Both the position numbers and the translations under genes were made by a program. Shown here in pieces: positions 1 through 10,641 of a stretch of 64,000 bases of DNA. The notes under the pieces were generated by a model. That model ran no database searches. It had not been told where the DNA came from and was given only the letters and a program-made list of their open reading frames with translations. The stretch is taken from contig JABACO010000002.1 in NCBI GenBank assembly GCA_013339895.1, positions 13,920,926 to 13,984,925 on the forward strand. Direction: 5' to 3'. This DNA is from Ephydatia muelleri. Lineage: Eukaryota > Porifera > Demospongiae > Spongillida > Spongillidae. Each line of letters opens with the position of its first letter. Position 1 is the stretch's first letter.

Positions 1-1429
1 ACTTTCCCTTTTGCAGCAGTATCTGAGGAAGGTTCAAAACACTGGTGGCCATCGATTTCATTGAATGAAGAATTTTACGTCATCTAATCTGCCTTTGGGC
101 AATTCCGTACACCCCTACAAGATACAATAATTGCAAATCAATAATTGCTGGTAAATAACCATCCCATGCATGACAAGTTTCTATTTTGTCCTACGTCCTA
201 TTCTCTGAACAAGCTATGTCCCACTCACCCCTTGTCCTTGTACAGACATTAACCACAACGCACCATTCTCGTACCCAGAACCAAATGTACTCTAATGCGT
301 CTAAAAACCAGAGACCTCTGCTAAAACCAAGGTACAGTAGTAGGAAAGGACTCATTACGACGGACGGCTAATATCTGTTGCTATACGCTGTTCAACCACT
401 CGCGTTCACCAATCTGATAGCATCATTGTAGTGGTAGCATTTCACTCTTATAACTCGACAGATGATAGAATATCGTGATGACTCGCTGCTTTAAAGCAGT
501 TTTCAACAAGCTAGGTACGTACATGTATTTACTATGCAAGTATAAAAACCTCACTGTACTTTCCTCAGATCCAAATCGTTTAATTTATAAAAAGCGGTGT
601 TACAATCAGATATTCCAGCTTCACCCTTAGTGGCAATGCGCTTACTTTATACTTGGTACACATACCTTGGTACTTGATGTCAGAATTGCGACCATCAACC
701 ACGCTTTGTCGTTATGATTTCTAACAACCGCGCTTATAGATGAAAGCGCATGCGCAAGAATAAATGAATAAAAACCGTAGACTTTTGTTCAAGAGCAGTA
801 AAGCCGATTATGGAAGGAATAAGCAGTAGTGATCGAGCTAGAAAGCTGTTTGAAAGAGTTGTGGATATTGTAACCAATGACTTTGTGCAAGAACGTTACA
901 CTACCACGTACATTCCAGCTATATAGCGTTAGTCTGGAAATCTAGGATCTGCTGCGTTCGTGCATAAGTTTACAAAAGCTTTTCTTTTTGATGATATCAT
1001 ATGTATTTTGATATTCATATCACGAAAGCTTAGTCCACGTAAATCTAATCATGACTACATCATTCCCTACTTTCTTGCATGCAGGTCCTCAGACTAACAG
1101 ATCTGTAGTATAGCACAGATTGGAGGAATGATGTCAGACACCTCAATAAGTTGGCTAGTCTCAACCCCCTGGTTTGGGTTTTCAAGGTCTAAACCTTTGC
1201 CACCCGATCCGTGTAAGCGCAGTTGTTCAACCTCCAGAACCTGTGCTGTTGCGTCGATTATGCAAACCCCTGGCTATTCTAGTAAAGAATTTATATGTAT
1301 GTGCATGTGTGTCTGCTGCATGTGTGTTTTTTGCTGCATGTGTGGGTTTTGCTGCATGCTTGTAGGTTGTAATCAGATTTGGAGTGTCAAAAGAAGTGCG
1401 AAGCTATTATATTCAACATCAATGTCTAT
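1..1429. other. No confident gene; possible short exon at 811-927
   Basis: This stretch is AT-rich single-copy-looking DNA with no recognisable domain. The only item worth recording is an ATG at 811 opening 38 codons (starting MEGISSSDRARKLF) to a stop at 927. It could be a first coding exon, but there is no strong donor site and no match I recognise. A second open stretch at about 1,090-1,420 runs into GT-rich sequence and looks non-coding. Confidence 0.3.
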
Positions 1430-2900
1430 GGACTGCGGGTGTATACCTCAGGGTTGGAAACAGGCAATTGTTTGTCCCATTTTCAAAAAAGGTTCCCGTA
1501 AATCACCTAGCAATTATAATCCGGTTTCTCTTACCAGTGTTTGTTGCAAAGTAATGGAGTCTATTGTCAATGGTACTCTTTCTTCGTTCTAACAGCCTTA
1601 TTTCCAATGATCAGTTTGGCTTTCTTGCCAGGCGTTCTACTTGTACCCAATTGCTAATCACACTTAATGAATGGACTCTCCTTACTGATATTCGTTCTAA
1701 AATTGATTCTGCATGTGTATATAGACTTTGCTAAAGCCTTTGATTCTATCTCTCATAGAAAGCTGCTATATAAGGTAGAGTGCTATGGGTTTACTCCCCT
1801 CTTGGTGAGGTGGTTATCTTCATTTCTTATGAATCGTTCTCAGCAAAGTCTATATTGGTCAGTCTTTATCTTCTTCCTTACCTGTTACCAGTGGTGTTCC
1901 TCAGGGATCAGTGCTTGGACCTCTATTATTCCTCATTTATATCAATGACCTTCCTAATTGTTTAGTGCCACCAGTTCAAGCTAAAATATTTGCAGATGAT
2001 ACCAAAGTCTATGCTACTCACTCTTCTGATTCATCCTCACCTTTGTCTCTGTCTTTGTCGAGCTTTTCAGAAGTGCAGTGTAATATCCTTCGGACATAAC
2101 TCTGCAAGCAATTCTTACTCCCTGGGTGGTGTACTGCTAAATAGGGTTTTTGATATTTGTGACTTAGGTGTTCATATTACATCTGATTTTAAACCCAGCT
2201 TGCATTGTTCATCTATTGCTGCAAAGGCCTTCCAAAGGTGTTCCCTTCTTCTTAAAGGTCTTCAAACGCTAAATATCTCAACGCTTTGTAGAGTATTCAT
2301 TTCATATGTGAGACCAATTCTCGAATACAATACTCCAGTGTGGAATCCGTGGCTCATACAAGACATTAAATGTGTTGAAAGAGTTCAACGCTGAGCTCTT
2401 TTTGTACGAGTAAAGCTGCCTACTATGAGCTATACTGATCGTCTTGCTAATTTAGGTCTTCATTCATTGGAGTATCGTAGAGTGTGTTTCAAGATTGTGA
2501 AAAACCTTGTAGATCTTGATACATCAGCTTTCTTTCGTATCAATCTGTCACCATACAGTACAAGAGGGAACTCAATCAAACTTAGTCCTTTGTCATCACC
2601 TCACCATAATTTTCGCTCAAACTTTTTCTCAATCAGAGTAATACACATTTGGAATTCATTACCAGACTCAGTGGTTACAGCATCCTCCGAAAAAATATTT
2701 AGGTCTAAACTCAGCAACGTAGACTTGTCTCCATTTTGTAAGTGTTACCCATTTTAGGACCGGCAGTATATTAGTGCATACTCATTTATGCCATTACTTG
2801 CCATTGTGTGATATATGTCTTTTTTTTTTTTCATTATTATTTATTTATTTTTAATATTTTTTTTATGAATGTTCAAATAAATGCACATTATTATTTACAT
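1430..2900 (+). mobile_element. Decayed LINE (Jockey/CR1-type reverse transcriptase)
   Basis: A 5'-truncated non-LTR retrotransposon. In order along the plus strand there are the entry motif of the RT (PQGWKQAIVCPIFKKG at about 1,447), the catalytic block A motif YIDFAKAFDSISHRKLL at about 1,718, the block around [13 protein letters not shown] at about 1,918, the FADD box ([11 protein letters not shown]) at about 1,985, and the thumb/C-terminal region (YVRPILEYNTPVWNP, then HIWNSLPDSVV) to a stop at 2,757. The pieces lie in different frames and some sequence is missing after FADD, so it is inactive. A T-rich tail follows to about 2,900. The RT motifs are direct observation; the clade is inference. 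Confidence 0.88.
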
Positions 2901-2924
2901 CCTTATTTCAATATAAATGCACCA

Positions 2925-3484
2925 GATAATAAAAGGTTTATGGCGGAGGAGCTATCCTAGAAAGGATAGCTGTGGCATTGGCACACACAAGGTTGAGATT
3001 CAGCCGACCATAGATCTCGTGGAGTATGGTGGACTTTGGCCGGCATGTGGAGGTGGCAAGTCTGGAGGCTACAGAAGAGATGATGGCTGTGGCTTCCTTT
3101 CCCCAAGCCCCATAGGTTTCCACTACCATAGGGAACATACCCAACCTAGTTCAGAACATTTAGGGTCATTGGCTTGGTGCTTCCTAGCCACGGTGGCCTG
3201 GGCTGCAGCAGTGGCCGAGACTCCCGCTTCCAACAAAGTGACAGGATTAAGCGGTGAGGTGATGCTCACATCTAATGCTGCAGTTCTGCCCAAGAACCAG
3301 TTGGGAAGTAAGATGTCAGCTGGACGGGTCTTGCTGTGGTCTCTGCTAAGATTATTGCCAACTTCTACCTTAACCCCTATGTGCGCCCGACGACAGGTTT
3401 CTACCAGGATGTCCCTAATCCTATTATGGCGAGAGACCACATCTCCACCATACTTGCAGGTAACTGCATGGTGGCCAAGGTGAC
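2925..3484 (-). mobile_element. LINE A fragment: HxxxC finger plus restriction-like endonuclease
   Basis: The minus strand encodes the 3' end of a LINE whose longer copy lies at 59,302-61,330. Visible in order are the end of a Cys/His finger (GHHAVTCKYGGDVVSRHN), the endonuclease core (RPADILLPNW, then AALDVSITSPL, matching the PD...D-x-T/S-V pattern of R2-type restriction-like endonucleases), KHQANDPKCSELGW, and VETYGAWGKEA. A frame change near 3,130 breaks it. Its 5' end is lost at about 3,484. The family assignment to RLE-bearing LINEs is inferred from domain order and motifs. Confidence 0.75.
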
Positions 3485-4277
3485 CTGGGCATTATTATTA
3501 TTATTATCATGTCCAAATATTTCATTGCAGTATAAGTATTCAAAGCTTCCTTTAATTGTGACTTGTTCAAACTACTGAATCTATATATTATAATTATACC
3601 ATGCCCACACTGGTCAAGCAATGGTTCAGGTTTATATGAAACAACATACAGTTCCATATGGCAGTGTAAGCATGCTTAGACACTTGACTTTAATCATATC
3701 GAAGCACTAAAATCAAGTAAAAATACAAAAAAAATTAGTTGTAGAAAGAAATAGTGCATCACTGAGTCGATTACTTAGGTACCACACATGCACGCGAAAA
3801 AAATGCCTGCTTTTAATTCAATGATTCAGTGTGACCTTCTGCAATGTGCATGATTGCTAAACAAGCATAATTATATTATTTATATTCACCGGCACAAATG
3901 AAGAACACAATATATAGTATAGTTGAGAGATGGTTTTTCAATATGTATAGAAATTAGAACAGGATTACTATGATTATACTGCTATAATGCATAATACCTG
4001 TATAAGCATGCTGGCTCACAGTTGAAGATAATTATAGTGATATCTAAGTAGAAGCCACAGGCCTCATCACTGATATATAATTTTGCAACTACCTGCACTG
4101 TTCAGACATATTCAATATATCAGAGTTACTCTTACATAAGCATTATCATATTATACTGTTATCACAAGCCCAAAGGGACAGAGCTAGGAGCCCAATGTGG
4201 GTACAAGCCCAATGAAACAATGTTGTACGTCCTTGCCTCAATGCACATCCATGCTGTCTGTTTATTGTGTAAAAACA
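3485..4277. other. No gene seen
   Basis: AT-rich sequence with no exon-like open frame, no recognisable protein motif and no strong repeat. Confidence 0.6.
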
Positions 4278-4420
4278 TAGAGACAATATTCGATTTAACC
4301 ATAGAGAGATGGTGTGGCATCATGTGGTGAAAATAGGAAGTCGACAGCATTAACCGTTCGGACGCTACGACGATTCACGCGCAGAGCATTTTTATAGTTA
4401 TAATGCTATAAAACATAGGA
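4278..4420 (+). repeat. Direct copy of the outer arm of the 4.9-kb foldback element
   Basis: About 143 bp beginning with AGACAATATTCGATTT is repeated in the same orientation, roughly 90% identical, at 5,341-5,485. It contains the segment TTAACCGTTCGGACGCTACG. The second copy is the outer part of a foldback element, so this looks like a detached end or the remains of another copy. Confidence 0.8.
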
Positions 4421-4910
4421 CATTTTCGAGGAAACTGTCCCATATCATTATATATAAAAAAAAACGTTAATTAAAAGATTATTTGAAACTATGTTTGAAA
4501 CATTGTCTACTAATAACAAAAAAGTGAGAGGAAGTCAAGTATGCAATAATCAGTGTTACATACAGATATGGCCATCTGGATGTCATTTACAAGTGTCCAA
4601 GGAGTTAACCTTATTAACTATAGCTTCATGTTTTGGATTGTTTATTTATATACTGTACATTTGCACTGATCAATGTCTTCAACACATTCAGATAATTCCA
4701 TAACAATGATCATCTCTAAAGTTGAAGATGACTCAAAAACCGGTCAGTACTTCTTTCACCAATCTGCCATACCTTTTTCAACTAGCCAAACACCAGTACC
4801 ATCACTCTGCAATCACAATTGTATTGACTATGCCCTATAAAGACGCTTTGTGATACACAGGTATAAAAACCAATGTTGATCTGGTAAGCGCGATTGATAC
4901 CAATAGCTTG

Positions 4911-5490
4911 TAGCTCCACTCCCCGGGGAAAATACAAGTGGTCTTACCTCCAGGGGTTCGAAACACGAGTATTTCTCTCGGCATTGCCTCAAATTCGGTT
5001 TCCAGTTAGAGAAGCTCTTGAGGTACTTAAATATCCTTTTCGTTAATTTTTACTTCAACAGTAATAAGATATTTGCTTTCTAAGTTAAAGCACATTTCCG
5101 CGGGTGGGTCTATCTTATAATAACCGCGAAACTAGCGGGAAATGTGCTTTAACTTAGAAAGCAAATATCTTATCACCTGTTGAAGTAAAAATTAACGAAA
5201 AGAATATTTAAGTACCTCAAGAGCTTCTCTAACTGGAAACCGAATTTGAGGCAATGCCGACACTCCTGCAAGGGAAATACTCGTGTTTCGAACCCCTGGA
5301 GGTAAGACCTCTTGTATTTTTCCCAGGGAGTGGAGCTAAGAGACAATATTCGATTTATCCATGGAGAGATGGTGTGGCATCATGTGGTGAAGATAGGAAG
5401 TCGACAGCATTAACCGTTAACCGTTCGGACGCTACGACGAATCACGCGCAGAGCATTTTTATAACTATAATGTTACAAAACATAGGACGG
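4911..5490. mobile_element. Foldback/MITE element 1 (inverted repeat)
   Basis: Left arm 4,911-5,101 and right arm 5,135-5,338 are imperfect reverse complements (TAGCTCCACTCCC... against ...GGGAGTGGAGCTA) around a short asymmetric centre. There is no coding capacity. Outside the right arm, 5,339-5,490 has no inverted partner on the left but aligns with the outer right arm of the foldback at 53,273-54,064 (shared GGTGTGG, AATAGGAA and GTTAA blocks, and TTCGAACCC further in). The element therefore belongs to the same family with its left outer part missing. Confidence 0.8.
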
Positions 5491-5572
5491 AATACACAAG
5501 AAAATTGGATAATTAAATAATATAATACATACATACATACCCTGACACACTGAGACACACTATCTATGAAAG

Positions 5573-5845
5573 TTACAATGAGGAACTATCCCCCTCCTGA
5601 AGGGAACATCCACATCGTAAGAGGAGGGCTCGGGCATTGGTTCGCACAAGGGTCAAATTAAGGCGGCCGTACAGGCTGCAGACAACCTTGGACTTGGGGG
5701 AGTTGGTCCTTGGGGTAAGGTATGATTCGAGCCGTGAAAAAGCTTGCACCGCTTCGCTGCCCCAAGCTCCATATGACTCGGCCACAAGGGGAATACAAGT
5801 CCACCCCAACCGGAACACTTGGCATCATTGGCAGAGTGCTTCCTT
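5573..5845 (-). mobile_element. LINE A 3' fragment
   Basis: The minus strand reads RLGWTCIPLVAESYGAWGSE and, further on, SLYGRLNLTLVRTNARALLL, the C-terminal half of the LINE A endonuclease region seen at 2.9, 48.5 and 59 kb. It is 5'-truncated at about 5,845 and lies next to foldback element 1. Confidence 0.75.
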
Positions 5846-5849
5846 ATAG

Positions 5850-6870
5850 CTCAGCGGCAATTTTTTATTACCCTCATCACTTCTGTACCCAAGCCCATTT
5901 ATGTGATACATATTTCACATGTAATGTAAATGGCAGAGAATAGCTGCATCCTTTATCATGTATGTAATTCAATAATCTTGGCATTCAAATGTTTCAGCAC
6001 ACAAAAAAATATTCACGCTAACTCTTGCATAAGGCCACAAATGAGGTACCCCAATATCAGCATATGACAGTAGTATTTGCCAGAATTGGCTGCATTTCCA
6101 GACTTTGGGTGTTTTTCCTGTTTCTGTGATCATTCACTCAGAGGGAAACATTATGCTTGCTGCTGTCATTTCCACTTTTTTTAATACATGATTACTAATC
6201 ACTCTGTTTTATCACAGTATGAGTCTTCCAAGCAGTTTCTGTTTTCTAGTGAAATGTAAACCGCTTTTTCTACTCAATGGTTCACACTACATTTGCATAA
6301 TGCCAAGTCAGTGTACATGTACAGCTCTTTCAGTTCCACACTATGGCGTTGTTACTGCACTACCTGTCTTCTTGAACTCAGCCATGTAAACTCATTTTCC
6401 TGCATTGCATATTTGCCTTGTCGGATTTTCTTTGTCTACCCACTAGCTTTCTCTTGATCTCCTCCACAAACGTATTTATTATCACTGCATTACTAACATA
6501 AGACCTCTTCCCAATCAAATTAGTTACCGGCATTACTAGTATCAGCTTTCCAAATATAATATCCTTGTTCCAGTTCCACATGACAATATATATATGTTAG
6601 CAGATCTTGCAATCACTTGGAAAAGGTTTCCTTCATTTGCTTTTATGTGTTGTCACATGTAACATTATATTGTTGTTATTGATGCTCTCAAATTTTGGCA
6701 TTGGATCATTACCCTAAAATGACATCATATATGCAGTTAATTTACACAAGCAAAAATTACTCATGGTTAAAAGAGTTAATTCATATACATAATACAAAGT
6801 ATACATGGCAATTCAAAAGATATGCAATATAAAATACACTGACGCACAATTACATACACATAACAATTCA
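5850..6870. other. No gene seen
   Basis: AT-rich DNA; the open frames are short and lack family motifs or convincing splice sites. Confidence 0.55.
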
Positions 6871-6871
6871 T

Positions 6872-6990
6872 GAGGGCACAATCCTGGTGAGGATAGCCGA
6901 AGAAATGGATCTCATGAGGCAGGTGTTAAGCCTTCCGTAAATCTCATTTATCACGACTGATTTAGGCTTGGAGCATGCAATTGCTGGTTA
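6872..6990 (-). mobile_element. LINE A extreme 3' tail
   Basis: The minus strand reads EIYGRLNTCLMRSISSAILT followed by R-I-V-P-S-stop, which aligns with the last 30-35 residues of the LINE A copies at 2.9 and 59.3 kb. Only the tail survives. Confidence 0.6.
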
Positions 6991-7012
6991 AAATAATCCA
7001 GGTATATGATTC

Positions 7013-7045
<33 letters not shown>
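7013..7045. repeat. Poly-C tract (about 33 C)
   Basis: An uninterrupted run of C on the plus strand. Comparable pure C or G runs occur at 14,239-14,260, about 20,030-20,051, 20,555-20,588, about 25,757-25,775 and 33,951-33,974. Confidence 0.95.
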
Positions 7046-8490
7046 AGAGAATTCAAATGAATAGGATTGATTAATCTCCCATTTTGGATGTAAGGGAAGC
7101 ACTCAATCCCATGGTTTCATCATGAATTTACCCTAGACCTGTGATATAAAAACCAGGTCAGGGGTTGGGTCTGCATAACTGTTGCTCTGAAAAAGTGTGT
7201 TTAATTATAATTACTCCTATTTAAATCTCACCCCAAGTTACAAGAGCAAGTATCTCAAGCTTTGGGACTCACAAATCTCAATTTCCTGTTGTATTGCATA
7301 ACCATGGCAATGATGTTGCCTTGCACTTGTTGATGTCATTCTTATTACCTGCTAGAGTACTCGTGCAGTGCTACTCAACATTACCTGTGCTGGAGGTCCA
7401 CATTGCACCACCTAACATGCAGATGCCACAAAGGATGGCAGGCTGTTGTGACCTGTATGTAACCAGCAACCACAAATCATATCTCTAGTTTCTGTGGTGT
7501 TAGTCAGTCAAGGGTGGGGCTCCATAAGGAATCAGAGCTTGGCAATTTTGCATGGGCCAAGCTCCAAAGGACTTGTACAACTAGCATGCACTGTCAGGGA
7601 TGAAGAACATGAATAAATTTATTTTCCGTACTACACAGTAAACAAATGTACCCCCACGATGACATCCAGTAAATTAGACATTAATCATAGAGACTCAGAC
7701 CAACATCTAAAGTCGCCTCTCGACAGACATACTGACAGGGCCTGCTCCGTTGCCTATAAGTGCCCCTAAAATGAACTGTACTGCGCAAGCTGGTGGTGTT
7801 GGGTATAGCCGTTGCAGAGAGCAGTGTAACCAGGCCATTGGTCTGGGAAGGGCTTTGACGGAGGGAGTATGTGAGGGGAAAGGAGAAAAGAGAAGATTGC
7901 CCTTACTGCACTCTCCAGGTCAGAGTAATCACCTCTTGAGGCATGTTCAGGGACCAGGAGCCTTCAGTGGAGCTCTGAATCAGCATGCAGCACAACCATT
8001 GTGTCTATAGAACACACTATATGTATCTCAGCTCCTCAGATGTTGTCAGAGCTTTTTAGTGACTTGGTGTGTGTGTGTGTGTGTGTGTGCGTGTGCTTTA
8101 TGTGGATAATAGTAAAGTTCACTCATCTTTAGAGCCTAAATCTGAATACTCAAACAATTTCTGTCTATTTTGTTTCAATAGCACTGACGTGCCGTTTCTG
8201 AACTGTGAAGCCATGGTACTTTCTGTACACATTTATTTCCACCCATCAGTGCAAGTACACATGAATGACTGCGTTTTGAGTTACAAGTGAAGTCGCATAA
8301 GTGAATATAGGCAGCTACGTACGGTGGACCACTGGTGATTACACAATTCTATAGGGTGATAGTACAAGTACAGTATTTGTGGCTGGAATGGGAAACCTTT
8401 TTCCACGAAAATGTTACATAATAATAATATATACATGTGCGATTAGGGAATGGCTACATGTATACTCATTGTTCATATGGACAGAGGAGA
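7046..8490. other. No confident gene
   Basis: Contains a short (GT)n run near 8,068-8,090 and scattered short open frames. One 86-codon frame at 7,750-8,010 has no recognisable domain and no coding-like pattern that I can defend. Confidence 0.5.
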
Positions 8491-8494
8491 GGTA

Positions 8495-8780
8495 TCACAG
8501 ATTCACTGACTGTCTGTTCAGAGGAAGGAAGGAGAATAGCATGCCCCTGATTGGATCGTGCTCCTCTGATGCATTGGATGGAGGAGCATAACCGTGAAAA
8601 GGAAAGATGGCACAAAGCCAACCCATGGTCTGTCTGTATGATGTATTGTAGGTACTAATATTGTAGGTTGTCATGGCAATGCTGCCCATCCCTCCAGTTG
8701 AGGAGAGGACTATCAGAGTGAATGATGCCCGTTCAACCTCACGGATACGAAGCTCATATTCTCTCTTTTTGATGTTTTCA
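8495..8780 (-). mobile_element. LINE C fragment (C-terminal region of another LINE family)
   Basis: The minus strand reads KKREYELRIREVERASFTL, then STGGMGSIAMT, and in a shifted frame IQCIRGARSNQGHA. In my recollection this order (R-Y-x-R-x-R-E-V-E-x-A-S-F-T, GGMG, I-x-C-I-R-G-A-R-S) is a conserved tail found after the reverse transcriptase in a LINE family common in invertebrate genomes. The copy is short and frame-shifted. A second tail lies at about 20,895-21,000. Confidence 0.55.
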
Positions 8781-9039
8781 TGTCAGCTGGATAGTGAGTG
8801 TGTGGTTGGAGGGAATATAGGGATTGAAAACTCTGATCGAATTGCCATGATTTATGTAAGGTAAAGCCATTCTCATCAATGGGTAGAGTTGTCAACCTGT
8901 TGGATGCACCTTTGTCTTGAGCCAGTCCATTGATTGTCGATGAGTGGAATTAGTTAGCTGGGGACAGCTAGGCTAAAAGCATTATCCTGCATGGTTTTTT
9001 TTGTTTGAACTACTTCTGGGCTTCAACTTGCTGTTGAAT

Positions 9040-9300
9040 TGTTTCAGTCAGTATTAGGAGCAATGCAGATGGTTGAGGGATGATGGGAGTAGAAATGGTA
9101 GATGTAACAGTAGTGTTGGGTGGAGCCACGATGGAAATAGAAGTGGGAGCCATGATTTGCACAATGGCCAAGACGTCCAGGTGTACATGAAGAACATAGG
9201 CTGCCTGATTTACAACATGCACAGTTGCTACTAGTGCCTTTAGAGCTGCAGCGGCAGCAAGAAGGCATCGAAATGGCAATTTGATTAATTCTACTTAATG
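9040..9300 (-). other. Cysteine-rich open segment, unassigned
   Basis: The minus strand encodes a run with regular cysteines (CCRCSSKGTSSNCACCKSGS, then LCSSCTPGRLGHCANH). The spacing C-x-C...C-x-C...C-x2-C...G-x-C-x-N resembles small Cys-rich modules found near transposon or RT genes in invertebrates, but I cannot name a family. It could be one exon of a spliced gene or a chance frame. Confidence 0.35.
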
Positions 9301-9539
9301 CCCAAAATGGGAGAGCGACAGAAGAGGTAGTAAGTAGCACAAACCTGATTAATATCGTAATCGGCACGAGGTATAAAGTGCTAGTGCAATCCTTCTTCCT
9401 TCTCGTGATAATACAACTGCGGTACGTCTTTAGTTATAATGGGGACTTCACAATAGAGAAATTAATATAACGTTTTTGTTTCTAATTAAAGGTATTGCAT
9501 ATCCTCATTAATAGAGAGGATAAAATTTCACCATCGGGT

Positions 9540-9980
9540 GAGTTCCATGAGGTACAGCATGACACCCTCACGAGTTCCGCGAGGTACGTCAGAAAAAAAT
9601 TCACCCTCACGAGTTCCGCGAGGTACCTCAGAAAAAATTTCACCCTCACGAGTTCCGCGAGGTACCTCATAAAAAATTTCACCCTCACGAGTTCCGCGAG
9701 GTACCTCATAAAAAATTTCACCCTCACGAGTTCCGCGAGGTACCTCATAAAAAATTTCACCCTCACGAGTTCCGCGAGGTACCTCATAAAAAATTTCACC
9801 CTCACGAGTTCCGCGAGGTACCTCATAAAAAATTTCACCCTCACGAGTTCCGCGAGGTACCTCATAAAAAATTTCACCCTCACGAGTTCCGCGAGGTACC
9901 TCATAAAAAATTTCACCCTCACGAGTTCCGCGAGGTACCTCATAAAAAATTTCACCCTCATGAGTTCCGCGAGGTAATTT
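9540..9980. repeat. 39-bp minisatellite, about 11 copies
   Basis: The unit is 39 bp and contains CACGAGTTCCGCGAGGTACC and AAAAAATTTCACCC. Because 39 is a multiple of three, it makes open frames on both strands (13-residue period), which should not be read as genes. Central copies are nearly identical; copies at both ends are degenerate, including partial forms to about 10,030. Confidence 0.95.
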
Positions 9981-10641
9981 TGGCACGATTAACGAGGTAT
10001 GTCACGAAAAATTTCCCCCTCATAAAAAATTTCTATTTTTGGCACGGATTCCGCACCATAGGTTATTAACTTGCGATAATTGCGAGCACGTGTTCATCGA
10101 GATTGCTGCGAGTTATTTTGGGTGAGGCAGGGCACTTATGCAGTTTCCCCCCCACGGTTGTATGCGGCTGGAAACTAGGTTTATAATTAGAATATTACGG
10201 TACCTGTCCAATAGATAGCTGAATAACTCCTCATTAAAAATGCTTATCTTTCAAAGCTCACAACACTTCAGTACAGCTGTAAAAATATACATCCTTATAA
10301 GATGAATACTACACAACGCTTCAGCCTCTTATTATAATGAACACGCATTCTATAAATTGCGCAGCAACTTAATGCGCAAGCAGTGTTTATATAGCCACGC
10401 GGCACTTTATTTGGAAGGGCGGGTACAAGATCCGATATTGCGCCCCTCCTGCACAAGGGTTGGAGGTAAGACTAGTCTTTTCGTAAGGCAAAAGCATGCC
10501 AAAAATAGAGTCGATGAACCGCTTCCGTCGACGAATTTTCTGTCTTCACTAAACACGCGAGTGTATCTTATGAATAATCGATGCGTGTTGTGGTCATTGT
10601 GTGAACACATGCACATAGGTTACAAGTACATGTACATCAGA

